From contig NZ_KZ454936.1 in NCBI RefSeq assembly GCF_002797315.1, positions 3,233,645-3,297,644 on the forward strand: a DNA stretch of 64,000 nt, given 5' to 3'. Positions 56,991 through 64,000 of the stretch are shown here, piece after piece. The position numbers and the translations under genes are program-made. Below the pieces are notes generated by a model, which did not search any database, had not been told where the DNA came from, and worked only from the letters and a program-made list of their open reading frames with translations. The stretch comes from Bacillus sp. FJAT-44742 (GTDB lineage: Bacteria; Bacillota; Bacilli; Bacillales; Marinococcaceae). Positions within the stretch are counted from its first letter, which is position 1. Every line of letters starts with the position of its first letter.

Positions 56991-59087
56991 ATGGATGTCG
57001 TAACAAGAAAAAGAAGGCAGCGTCTACAGAAGAAACGGCCGGGATTTATTCGTATGGGATTTCGTCTTACATTATTGGCAGGCATTTTTGCCATGGGAGG
57101 AGCACTGTTGGTTGTGCTTTACTCCTTAGGAGCAGGAGCTCCTCCTCTGCAGGTAGAACAGACGACAGTATTTTACGGGGAAGACGGTTCCATCATCGGA
57201 GAGAGCCAGGGGGGACAGCAGCGATACTGGGTGAACGTTGAAGAAATTTCGCCTGACCTTATTGATGCTACTCTTGCTATTGAAGATCGCAGATTTTACA
57301 GCCACAAAGGATTTGATTTTACAAGAATCGGAGCCGCTGTGGCAGCTAACATAAAATCAGGCTCAAAGGCACAAGGAGCCAGTACAATTACACAGCAGTA
57401 TGCAAGGAACCTCTTTCTTTCTCATGATAAAACGTGGTCAAGAAAGATTGAAGAAGCTCTTTACGCCCTCCGTCTGGAAATGCACTACGACAAGGAAGAC
57501 ATTTTAGAAGGGTATGTCAATACGATCTATTACGGTCACGGGGCCTACGGAATAGAAGCGGCCTCAAGACTCTATTTCAATAAATCGGCTGTTAACCTAA
57601 CATTAGGAGAATCCGCCATGCTTGCTGCCATTCCAAAAGGTCCTACCTATTACTCACCGTTTCTGGAACCTGAACGAGCGGAATCCCGGCAGAGAACCGT
57701 GCTTGCCGCCATGGAAGAAACAGAAATGATCACAGGAGCTCAGAGAGAGGAAGCGGAACAAGAAGCACTCCCTCTTGTCGACAGTGCAACAGTAACAGAT
57801 GGCCGTACTGGTCCGTTTTTTCAGGATTATGTAAAGCAGCTTCTTGTTGATGAATATGAGCTCGACCCTCAGCTTGTGGAAGAAGGAGGGCTTCAAATCT
57901 ATACCACCCTGGATCCTGTGCTTCAAGAAAAGGCTGAAAACCAGCTGGCGGTTGAACTGCCTGCTGATACGGAAATTCAAGGGTCACTTGTATCCATAGA
58001 TCCCCGCTCAGGAGCTGTCAAAGCGATGGTTGGAGGAAAAAACTATGAACAATCCGCCTTTAACCGGGCGACTCAGGCTATGCGTCCTCCAGGGTCTACC
58101 TTTAAACCTTTTTTGTACTATGCGGCTCTTGAGAACGGGTTTACCCCAACCACTTCTTTTGTGAGCGAAGAGAGTACATTCCCGTTTAACGACGGGGAAG
58201 ATGAATACTCGCCAGGAAACTTTGGAAACCGTTATGCCGATGATTTTATTACGATGGCTGAAGCTTTAGCTGTCTCTGATAACATATTTGCTGTCAAATC
58301 CCATTTATTTCTTGGTCCCGAAGCATTGATGGAAACGGCCAAAAAAGCGGGAATTGAAAGTCCTCTTTCTCCCATTCCTTCTCTTGCGCTTGGGACAGAA
58401 AACGTAAACCTCCTTGAACTGACTGGAAGTTACAGTCCTTTTGCAAACGGCGGTTACCGAATTGATCCTTATTTGGTTGAAAAAGTGACAGATGGAGAAG
58501 GGAACGTGATTTTGGAAACGGAAAATGAGAAAGTTGAAGTGTTTGATCCTTCTTTAGCTTACATTATGACCGATTTAATGACTGGGATGTTTGATGTAGA
58601 AATGGACACCTATACCACAGTAACGGGGAGATCCGTCGCACACATGATTAACAGGCCCATTGCAGGAAAAAGCGGCTCTACACCAGCAGACAGCTGGATG
58701 GTGGGCTTTTCACCCCAGCTTCTTACAGGGGTCTGGGTCGGATATGATGATAACCGCTCCCTTCACCACGGAGATGAAGGACAGTTTGCAAAGCGAATCT
58801 GGGCGCGGACAATGAATGAAGGGCTAGCCGAAGAGCTGAAACTCTCTTTCTCAAGGCCGCCTGATGTCATTGAGGCAGACATTGACCTTGAAACCGGCCT
58901 TTTAGGAGCTGAAGCATGCGGCCCCTCGCGAAAAGTTGCTTTCCTTGAAGGGACAGAACCAATTAAATCCTGTACCGAAGAGCTCGAGGAAGATGATAAT
59001 GACAAGCCGGAAGGGCAGCTTGAGGATGAACTGCCTGAACAAAAAGAAAAATTCTTCGACCGCTTTATCAACTGGTTTGGTGAATAA
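56991..59087 (+). CDS. pbpG: Class A penicillin-binding protein, PbpG (PBP2d)-like
   Basis: The 698-residue protein has a basic cytosolic start, one membrane helix (about 25-50), then a glycosyltransferase domain with EDRRFYSHKGFD, GASTITQQYARN and RKIEEALYALRLE. A transpeptidase domain follows with the active Ser in PPGSTFKPF, the SDN triad and GKSGST in place of the more usual KTG. The C-terminus is acidic. It builds and cross-links peptidoglycan; in B. subtilis PbpG is a forespore enzyme made under sigma-F and is likewise divergent from speE-speB. A GTTTA...ACCAAAACTA element (56893-56922) resembles a sigma-F promoter but lacks the GG. I chose the ATG at 56991 with GAGGTG upstream. Confidence 0.92.
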   Translation: MDVVTRKRRQRLQKKRPGFIRMGFRLTLLAGIFAMGGALLVVLYSLGAGAPPLQVEQTTVFYGEDGSIIGESQGGQQRYWVNVEEISPDLIDATLAIEDRRFYSHKGFDFTRIGAAVAANIKSGSKAQGASTITQQYARNLFLSHDKTWSRKIEEALYALRLEMHYDKEDILEGYVNTIYYGHGAYGIEAASRLYFNKSAVNLTLGESAMLAAIPKGPTYYSPFLEPERAESRQRTVLAAMEETEMITGAQREEAEQEALPLVDSATVTDGRTGPFFQDYVKQLLVDEYELDPQLVEEGGLQIYTTLDPVLQEKAENQLAVELPADTEIQGSLVSIDPRSGAVKAMVGGKNYEQSAFNRATQAMRPPGSTFKPFLYYAALENGFTPTTSFVSEESTFPFNDGEDEYSPGNFGNRYADDFITMAEALAVSDNIFAVKSHLFLGPEALMETAKKAGIESPLSPIPSLALGTENVNLLELTGSYSPFANGGYRIDPYLVEKVTDGEGNVILETENEKVEVFDPSLAYIMTDLMTGMFDVEMDTYTTVTGRSVAHMINRPIAGKSGSTPADSWMVGFSPQLLTGVWVGYDDNRSLHHGDEGQFAKRIWARTMNEGLAEELKLSFSRPPDVIEADIDLETGLLGAEACGPSRKVAFLEGTEPIKSCTEELEEDDNDKPEGQLEDELPEQKEKFFDRFINWFGE

Positions 59088-59104
59088 ATTTAAGTGCCAA
59101 TTTA

Positions 59105-59117
59105 GGTGCCTGGCACC
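59105..59117. repeat. Single palindromic repeat copy after pbpG
   Basis: GGTGCCTGGCACC 18 bp after the pbpG stop codon, followed by GCTGTAATATTTGTAATAAAA, the same half-element layout as at eutB. Confidence 0.9.
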
Positions 59118-59147
59118 CTGGGTAAAGCTGTAATATTTGTAATAAAA

Positions 59148-59187
59148 CTAAAACGTGCAAGGATTCGGAAACCCTTACACGTTTTAG
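59148..59187 (+). terminator. Possible terminator of pbpG
   Basis: CTAAAACGTG (59148-59157) pairs with CACGTTTTAG (59178-59187), and inner AAGG/CCTT can extend the stem. The T-run is only within the 3' arm. The remaining 59188-59356 shows no gene. Confidence 0.55.
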
Positions 59188-59356
59188 TGTCCTAGCTATA
59201 TTGCGTGTGTGTGTAATGCTAGTTTACTTATATTTTTCCAAAAGAACAACCAGGTAATCCATCTGTTCAAAAATCGTTCATAGTTTGCATAATTGGGGGA
59301 TGGACAAAACCAGACCTTTATGTTGGGTTACCAAATGAATATTTAAATATTACCTA

Positions 59357-59399
59357 TAAAAAAACCTGTGACTTTTCTCGTGAGTGGTCACAGGTTTTT
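59357..59399 (-). terminator. Terminator of ywhD
   Basis: AAAAACCTGTGAC and GTCACAGGTTTTT form a 13-bp perfect stem; an A-run gives the minus-strand U tail. It could also stop pbpG transcripts. Confidence 0.92.
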
Positions 59400-59417
59400 C
59401 ACTTCTTTCTGCTGAAA

Positions 59418-59966
59418 TCAGGTTGTACTCAGAGCCTGGTGGAGGTCTTCATCACTATTTTTCCACATCTCTTCACTATGACTTTGCAGAAACTCGGCTA
59501 ATATTTGCTTTGACTTATCGTCCATCTTATCGACGACAAGTTTTCTTTTTAACGACCTATCCATGTTATTTACATGTTCCGGAAGGCTCTTGTAGCCGCG
59601 GCGGATCTCTTTATCAACTGTCATTTCACAGGCTGCTACTCCGGCGTAATACGGCTTGCCATCACGGTGGTCTACGGTCACCCACACAAGCCAGTACAAA
59701 CGGCCATTTGGCACTTCTTCTTTATTCTTTAAAAACTTAATGCGTTTTTCAATCTCAGAACGAGCATGAAGAGCACCCATATCCACAAAGGCATCTCCAC
59801 CCTCAGGATCGACAATGACCGGGGAAATATTATTTAAGTTTAACGTCCCGGCTCCGTACCCGCCATGACCATCCGTGGAATCACTGTTTAAAATATTAAA
59901 TCCGCCGCCTCTTCGGCCGCCCATCTTTTTTATTTCTTCGTTCTTCTTTTTATCGAAAAGGTCCAT
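59418..59966 (-). CDS. ywhD: YwhD family protein
   Basis: The 182-residue protein matches YwhD by its neighbourhood and by conserved stretches: GGGFNILNSDSTDGHGG, NLNNISPVIVDPEGG, DMGALHARSEIEKRIKFL and YYAGVAACEM. Function is unknown; it has no signal peptide. AAAGGAG is eight bases before the ATG at 59966. Confidence 0.9.
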   Translation of the reverse strand: MDLFDKKKNEEIKKMGGRRGGGFNILNSDSTDGHGGYGAGTLNLNNISPVIVDPEGGDAFVDMGALHARSEIEKRIKFLKNKEEVPNGRLYWLVWVTVDHRDGKPYYAGVAACEMTVDKEIRRGYKSLPEHVNNMDRSLKRKLVVDKMDDKSKQILAEFLQSHSEEMWKNSDEDLHQALSTT

Positions 59967-60115
59967 GTATATAACTCCTTTCAACAGCCTTTTTCTTCTT
60001 GAGTTAATGTTTAGTTTATCATAATAGTTCTGCTTTCTACCACTCGAAGGAAAATGACTTTCACTCCTTCTGGCGCTTTTTCTTCACTGAGAGGAGGTGG
60101 CTTCACTCACCTTCT

Positions 60116-60146
60116 ATTAAAAAACGCCCGCTGTATCAGCAGGCGG
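60116..60146 (-). terminator. Terminator of ywgA
   Basis: On the minus strand CGCCTGCTG pairs with CAGCGGGCG around AUA with one G-U pair, followed by UUUUUUAA. It is about 65 bp past the ywgA stop. Confidence 0.88.
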
Positions 60147-60210
60147 TAATAGTAAGTATCAGCCCTGAGGCCTGTCCTGTCAGACTATCACAGGTAATAA
60201 AAAAGAATCA

Positions 60211-60711
60211 TTAATGTTTCAATGAATGTATATAATGATATGCTTCTTCTATATCCTCTTCAGAATAATTCTGCTTTTTCTTTAACGTAAATACCTTTTC
60301 CTTCACTTCTGCCTTAGGAAGGTCGTCAAAATAAAGAATCGTAGATACAAGCTCCAAAAACTTTGAAGGATGGGTATTCATGCTTTCTACCATCCCTTTT
60401 GCCTTTTCATCGGGCCATTCTAAAGGAAATTTCTTTAAAAATGTTTCTCCGTCTTCTGTAAGGGCATAACGATATTGGTAATAGCCAGCTTTCTTTTCCT
60501 TGACCTCTTTTACAAATCCTAAATTGCTCAGCTCCTCCACTCTCAAGGTCAGTTCCTCAGAGTACGGACCAAACATATGGAAATTGTATCTCTCTTGAAA
60601 AGGGAGCTTCATTTTTTTGCTGATGTATACCATCTTTTGCAGCTTTTTACGTCCTACGACTTCTCCTGCGTCTTTTAATAACGCCATTACTTTCGCGTGT
60701 TCAGTCAGCAC
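60211..60711 (-). CDS. ywgA: YwgA family protein
   Basis: From the GTG at 60711 the product has 166 residues, the length of B. subtilis YwgA, and starts VLTEHAKVMALLKDAGEVVG with the start Val as Met. It has a winged-helix-like YNFHMFGPYSEELTLRVEEL and is probably cytosolic. AGGAGG lies nine bases before that GTG. The frame extends further to 60765 but has no ribosome site. Function is unknown; the family has a helix-turn-helix appearance. Confidence 0.87.
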   Translation of the reverse strand: MLTEHAKVMALLKDAGEVVGRKKLQKMVYISKKMKLPFQERYNFHMFGPYSEELTLRVEELSNLGFVKEVKEKKAGYYQYRYALTEDGETFLKKFPLEWPDEKAKGMVESMNTHPSKFLELVSTILYFDDLPKAEVKEKVFTLKKKQNYSEEDIEEAYHYIHSLKH

Positions 60712-60802
60712 TGGCAAGCGCCTCCTCTGCCCAGATAATTCATTTCTGCCATCTATACTTGTCACTTCTATTTCCTACTGTTTCGCCTGCGAAACCTTCC
60801 TC

Positions 60803-62098
60803 TTACGTTTCTAACAAAATTTCTTTAATTCGTTTCTTTTCCTTCTCATGGCCTTTTGTCTCCAGAAGATCCACTGGAAAATACAGCTTGTGATCAGTTC
60901 TTTTTTTTCCTGATATGGCTTCGACCACATCTGATTCCCTCGATAACTCTCTAAGCTTCCCATTTGGCATTAACAAATGAATAGGCATCCGCTCTTCTTC
61001 TTCTCCCGGCCGGTAAAAATCATAAGGAAGATCCGAGGAAAAATCAATAACAAGATAGTATTCCGGATCAATTTCTGCTTTACGGAACAGTTCTTGAAGT
61101 TCGCCCCATTCATTCATGACAAAGTTCTGGTCAAATTCCACATATTTAAACAAGCGGCGGTTCATAAACCGCTGGCACAAATCTTTAAGAATAGCATCCT
61201 CTTCATCCTGCCAGGCTTGAAAGTAAAACAATACGACAGATTCATCTAAACGAAGGTACTCTTCTAAAGAGAGGGATTCATTAAAAAAGCCTTTAAAATG
61301 GGCGGGTTCCTGTTTAAAATTGTAGCCTTTATCATATAAAACACGTACACGACGCAATATTTTACTTAAAATAACTTCGGCGCTTCTCGTGACTGGATGA
61401 AAATATACTTGCCAGTACATCTGGTAGCGGCTCATTATGTAATCTTCCACAGCGTGCATGCCGGTATATTTTACAACAGCCTGGTCTTCTGTAGGTCTCA
61501 TTACCCGAAGGATACGTTCCATATCAAAATGGCCGTAGCTTACTCCTGTATAAAAAGCGTCCCGCTGGAGATAATCCATACGGTCAGCGTCAATCTGACT
61601 TGATATCATGCTGACTACCAGCTTGTTAGGGTAGGTTTTTTCAATAACATCAGCAACCTGCTGGGGAAAATGATCCCCCATCCTTTTAAGAACCTGGTTG
61701 ACTTCGGTATCTCCTACAATGATTTTTCTCGTCCATGTTTCGTGATCTGTGTGAAATACTTTTTCAAATGAATGAGAGAACGGGCCATGCCCTATATCAT
61801 GAAGAAGTGCCGCACATAAACAAAGGAGCCTTTCCTGCTCATCCCAGTGGGGCCTGCCTTCGAAGCCTTCAATAATACGACGCATGATTTCATATACTCC
61901 CAGTGAATGGTTAAAGCGCGTGTGTTCAGCACCGTGAAACGTGAGGTACGTTGTCCCAAGCTGACGGACACGACGCAGACGCTGAAATTCCTTCGTTCCA
62001 ACCAGCTCCCAAATGAGTTCGTCACGCACATGGATATAACGGTGCACCGGGTCCTTAAATACCTTTTCTTCTTTCAACGTTCGGTTGCCCTTTCCCAT
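60803..62098 (-). CDS. ywfO: HD-domain phosphohydrolase, YwfO-like (dNTPase-like)
   Basis: The 431-residue protein opens with DPVHRYIHVRDELIWELV, then the HD metal motif in the pieces AEHTRFNHSLGVYEIM and LLHDIGHGPFSHSFE, and IDADRMDYLQRDAFYTGVS. This is the SAMHD1/dGTPase-like set. Members hydrolyse dNTPs or phospho-nucleotides. The protein is cytosolic. It lies upstream of ywgA on the same strand. Confidence 0.93.
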   Translation of the reverse strand: MGKGNRTLKEEKVFKDPVHRYIHVRDELIWELVGTKEFQRLRRVRQLGTTYLTFHGAEHTRFNHSLGVYEIMRRIIEGFEGRPHWDEQERLLCLCAALLHDIGHGPFSHSFEKVFHTDHETWTRKIIVGDTEVNQVLKRMGDHFPQQVADVIEKTYPNKLVVSMISSQIDADRMDYLQRDAFYTGVSYGHFDMERILRVMRPTEDQAVVKYTGMHAVEDYIMSRYQMYWQVYFHPVTRSAEVILSKILRRVRVLYDKGYNFKQEPAHFKGFFNESLSLEEYLRLDESVVLFYFQAWQDEEDAILKDLCQRFMNRRLFKYVEFDQNFVMNEWGELQELFRKAEIDPEYYLVIDFSSDLPYDFYRPGEEEERMPIHLLMPNGKLRELSRESDVVEAISGKKRTDHKLYFPVDLLETKGHEKEKKRIKEILLET

Positions 62099-62181
62099 GG
62101 CCTACCCTTCCTTTGCCTTCGGTCTTTTTTGTTATACCTCATTATACCTAAGATCGAAACATAGGGAAACCTGTCATTTAT

Positions 62182-62288
62182 GGTGCCTGGCACCGAAGAT
62201 GGCTGTAACATTGTTTCTTACGCTTTTTCTTTTAAATCAATGATTATTGTGAGCAAAATTGTTACAAAGACTTGAGGTGCCTGGCACC
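62182..62288. repeat. Pair of palindromic repeats between ywfO and the symporter gene
   Basis: GGTGCCTGGCACC at 62182-62194 and 62276-62288, 94 bp apart, enclosing GGCTGTAACATTG and AAATTGTTACAAAG as an inner inverted repeat. This shows the complete unit with both ends and both inner arms. Confidence 0.92.
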
Positions 62289-62289
62289 T

Positions 62290-62325
62290 AAAAAAAAGAC
62301 TCCTCCGTTAGCGGGAGGAGTCTTT
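62290..62325 (-). terminator. Terminator overlapping the symporter stop codon
   Basis: AAAGACTCCTCC (62295-62306) pairs with GGAGGAGTCTTT (62314-62325) around a 7-nt loop that holds the TAA stop; eight U follow. The 5' arm encodes the last four residues. Confidence 0.93.
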
Positions 62326-63564
62326 CGTTGCTTCGATATCGGCAGAATTCTCTTTTCTGTCTTCGGATTTTGAAACAACATAGGCGCATGTTGCATCACC
62401 TGTAATATTAACCGATGTTCTGATCATATCGAGGAGACGGTCCACACCGATGATTAACGCAATTCCTTCTACAGGAAGGCCTACCTGGTTTAATACCATG
62501 GCCAGCATAATCATCCCTACCCCAGGAACACCTGCCGTGCCGATACTTGCCAACGTAGCAGTTAATACGACCAGGACCAAATCTGTAAAGCCGAGCTGCA
62601 CACCATATACCTGAGCAATAAACACTGTAGCTACTGCCTGCATAATGGCGGTACCGTCCATATTAATGGTTGCTCCCAAAGGCTGCACAAAACTACTGAC
62701 CGATTTTCTTACTCCCAATGCCTCCTGGGCTGTTTTCATGGATACCGGTAAAGCTGCAGCAGAGCTGGACGTACTGAAACCTAACGTCATTGCCGGGAAG
62801 AACCCTTTGTAAAAGCTTAACGGGTTTCCTTTTCCAATTAACCCAATGGCCAGGCTGTACGTAAAGACTGCATGTATAAGGAGAGCACCGATAACCGTGA
62901 CAATGTACATCACCATAGAACCTAAGGCTTCTAGTCCTGCATCCCCCAGTGCAGAAGCAATCAGGGCAAACGCTCCATACGGAGCGAACTTCATAACAAG
63001 GGTTACGAGGAACATGAAGATATCATTTCCCTGTTCAAACAGTTTGATAATTCCTTCGGTTTTTTTACCCAGTTTCGCAAGGGCAATCCCAATAAAGATG
63101 GCAAAAGCAATAATTTGAAGCATTTCACCGGCTGCCATAGCTTCAATTGGATTATCAGGAATAATTTCCAGAAGCGTATCCATAATCGGTGGTGCTTCTT
63201 CTTGTTGGAATTCTTCTTCCCCGCCTGCCTGCTCCAACAGGCCTTCCTGACCAGGCTGAACGATATACGCCAGACTCAGGCCGATAACCAGTGCAATAGC
63301 CGTCGTAGCCAGGTAAAAGCCAATCGTTTTGACGCCAATCCTCCCCAGCTGTACCGGGTCATTTAATCCCGCTACCCCTAAAACAATAGAGATAAAGACA
63401 ATGGGCACTACGAGCATCATGATAAGGTTGAGGAACAGCTGTCCCACTGGAGTCAAAGCATACGTATCAAGTGCTTCAAACACGTCAGCAGGAACAAAAT
63501 TCAGCCCTAAACCAACAACGACACCTAATACCAGTGCAATTAATATTTTTTTCGTTAAACTCAT
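62308..63564 (-). CDS. Dicarboxylate/amino acid:cation symporter (DAACS, GltP/DctA-like)
   Basis: The 418-residue membrane protein has eight or so helices and the family signature SSSAAALPVSMKTAQEALGV, with INMDGTAIM (substrate and Na+ site) and TAGVPGVGMIML. It takes up glutamate/aspartate or C4-dicarboxylates with protons or sodium. A Glu/Gln-rich loop (EQAGGEEEFQQEEAPP) lies between helices three and four. GAGAGGAGATAT lies before the ATG. A single gene. Confidence 0.92.
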   Translation of the reverse strand: MSLTKKILIALVLGVVVGLGLNFVPADVFEALDTYALTPVGQLFLNLIMMLVVPIVFISIVLGVAGLNDPVQLGRIGVKTIGFYLATTAIALVIGLSLAYIVQPGQEGLLEQAGGEEEFQQEEAPPIMDTLLEIIPDNPIEAMAAGEMLQIIAFAIFIGIALAKLGKKTEGIIKLFEQGNDIFMFLVTLVMKFAPYGAFALIASALGDAGLEALGSMVMYIVTVIGALLIHAVFTYSLAIGLIGKGNPLSFYKGFFPAMTLGFSTSSSAAALPVSMKTAQEALGVRKSVSSFVQPLGATINMDGTAIMQAVATVFIAQVYGVQLGFTDLVLVVLTATLASIGTAGVPGVGMIMLAMVLNQVGLPVEGIALIIGVDRLLDMIRTSVNITGDATCAYVVSKSEDRKENSADIEATKDSSR

Positions 63565-63763
63565 AAATATATCTCCTCTCTCAAACGAGGGGTCTGTTTG
63601 CTTGCTTGGCTGCTTCCTTACTTCTAAATTCCTTATTTATAAAATTTTTAAACTTCATTGCTTTCTTCAGCAGCCTGAAGCCAAACCCCTTACCAAACAA
63701 CCGCTATGCGGATACAGATATTAATAAAACAAATCATTTCCTGATCTTTCCTCTTTGTCGCTT

Positions 63764-63806
63764 AACAAAAAAACGGCCTGCCTTTACAACCAAAGGACAG
63801 GTCGTT
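63764..63806 (-). terminator. Terminator of the DUF1450 gene
   Basis: On the minus strand AACGACCTGTCCTTT pairs with AAAGGCAGGCCGTT with G-U pairs, followed by seven U. It lies about 10 bp after the stop codon at 63816-63818. Confidence 0.88.
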
Positions 63807-63815
63807 CTTGCCTAT

Positions 63816-64000
63816 TTATGATTTCATGCGACGTTGGACTTTTTCTAGAAGCTGCTCTTCATCAGGTGCAGCTACCGGACGATTATTTACGAACGCAAAA
63901 GACTTTTTCCGGCCAGGTCCGCAATAAGATTGACAGCCAATATCTATTGTAGCCTTTGAATCAAGCTTCTTTAGCTTTGGCAGCAATGTTTTCAAATTGG
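63816..64000 (-). CDS. DUF1450 (YuzB-like) small protein, C-terminal part
   Basis: The minus-strand frame reading into the right edge encodes at least 60 residues ending [27 protein letters not shown] matches the conserved Cys-containing core of DUF1450 proteins (normally YGCLxYCGxCxxxPFALVNG), though the third Cys of the usual set is replaced (PGRKK). The family is of unknown function, about 75-80 residues, so only the first 15-20 are missing. Confidence 0.8.
   Translation of the reverse strand, partial: NLKTLLPKLKKLDSKATIDIGCQSYCGPGRKKSFAFVNNRPVAAPDEEQLLEKVQRRMKS

Overview
The window looks like chromosomal DNA of an endospore-forming member of the Bacillaceae, probably a salt-tolerant one. 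The gene order follows Bacillus subtilis around rho, spo0F, pyrG, rpoE, argS and speE-speB. Sporulation and germination genes are present (spoIIR, spo0F, a gerABC-type operon, a YhcN/YlaJ-type lipoprotein, a pbpG-like penicillin-binding protein), and genes for ectoine breakdown point to a saline niche. Most genes lie on the minus strand. I see no prophage, insertion sequence, CRISPR array, rRNA or tRNA gene.

Layout. 0-6 kb: the end of an aldehyde dehydrogenase gene, a duplicated AhpD/CMD-type gene broken by an amber codon, and a minus-strand operon of an iron alcohol dehydrogenase, a soluble histidine kinase and an NtrC-type regulator. 6-16 kb: translation and sporulation genes (ywlC, spoIIR, prmC, prfA, tdk, a zinc-free L31, rho), with a plus-strand CoA-disulfide reductase-like gene among them. 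15-24 kb: glpX, murA2, a transaldolase-like gene, fba, spo0F, ywjG, pyrG, rpoE. 24-35 kb: a thiolase / 3-hydroxyacyl-CoA dehydrogenase / two acyl-CoA dehydrogenases / TetR regulator / fused isobutyryl-CoA mutase operon. A fadF-like membrane Fe-S reductase lies upstream of it. A near-perfect cre site and TetR-operator-like palindromes suggest repression by glucose and control by acyl-CoA. 35-41 kb: cardiolipin synthase, two lipid enzymes, and an unfamiliar two-gene operon of an extended class II aldolase plus a zinc alcohol dehydrogenase. 41-49 kb: a 22-codon membrane peptide, the ger operon with a candidate sigma-G promoter, an alpha/beta hydrolase, argS and ywiB. 49-53 kb: ectoine/hydroxyectoine degradation genes eutC and doeA diverging from eutB. 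53-64 kb: a CynX-type transporter, speB, speE, pbpG, ywhD, ywgA, ywfO, a dicarboxylate symporter, and the end of a DUF1450 gene.

A dispersed repeat family built on a 13-bp palindrome (GGTGCCTGGCACC or its complement) occurs at six places. Two are tandem arrays with a period of about 95 bp, two are pairs 94-95 bp apart, and two are single copies that touch or follow gene ends. One copy supplies the last codons of eutB and another abuts the stop codon of speE. This family is the main structure not explained by genes. Other points for a second look are the apparent ATC start of speB, the amber codon near the left end, the aldolase/dehydrogenase operon and a parS-like palindrome upstream of glpX.

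All family assignments come from reading motifs and gene order by eye. No database search was run.
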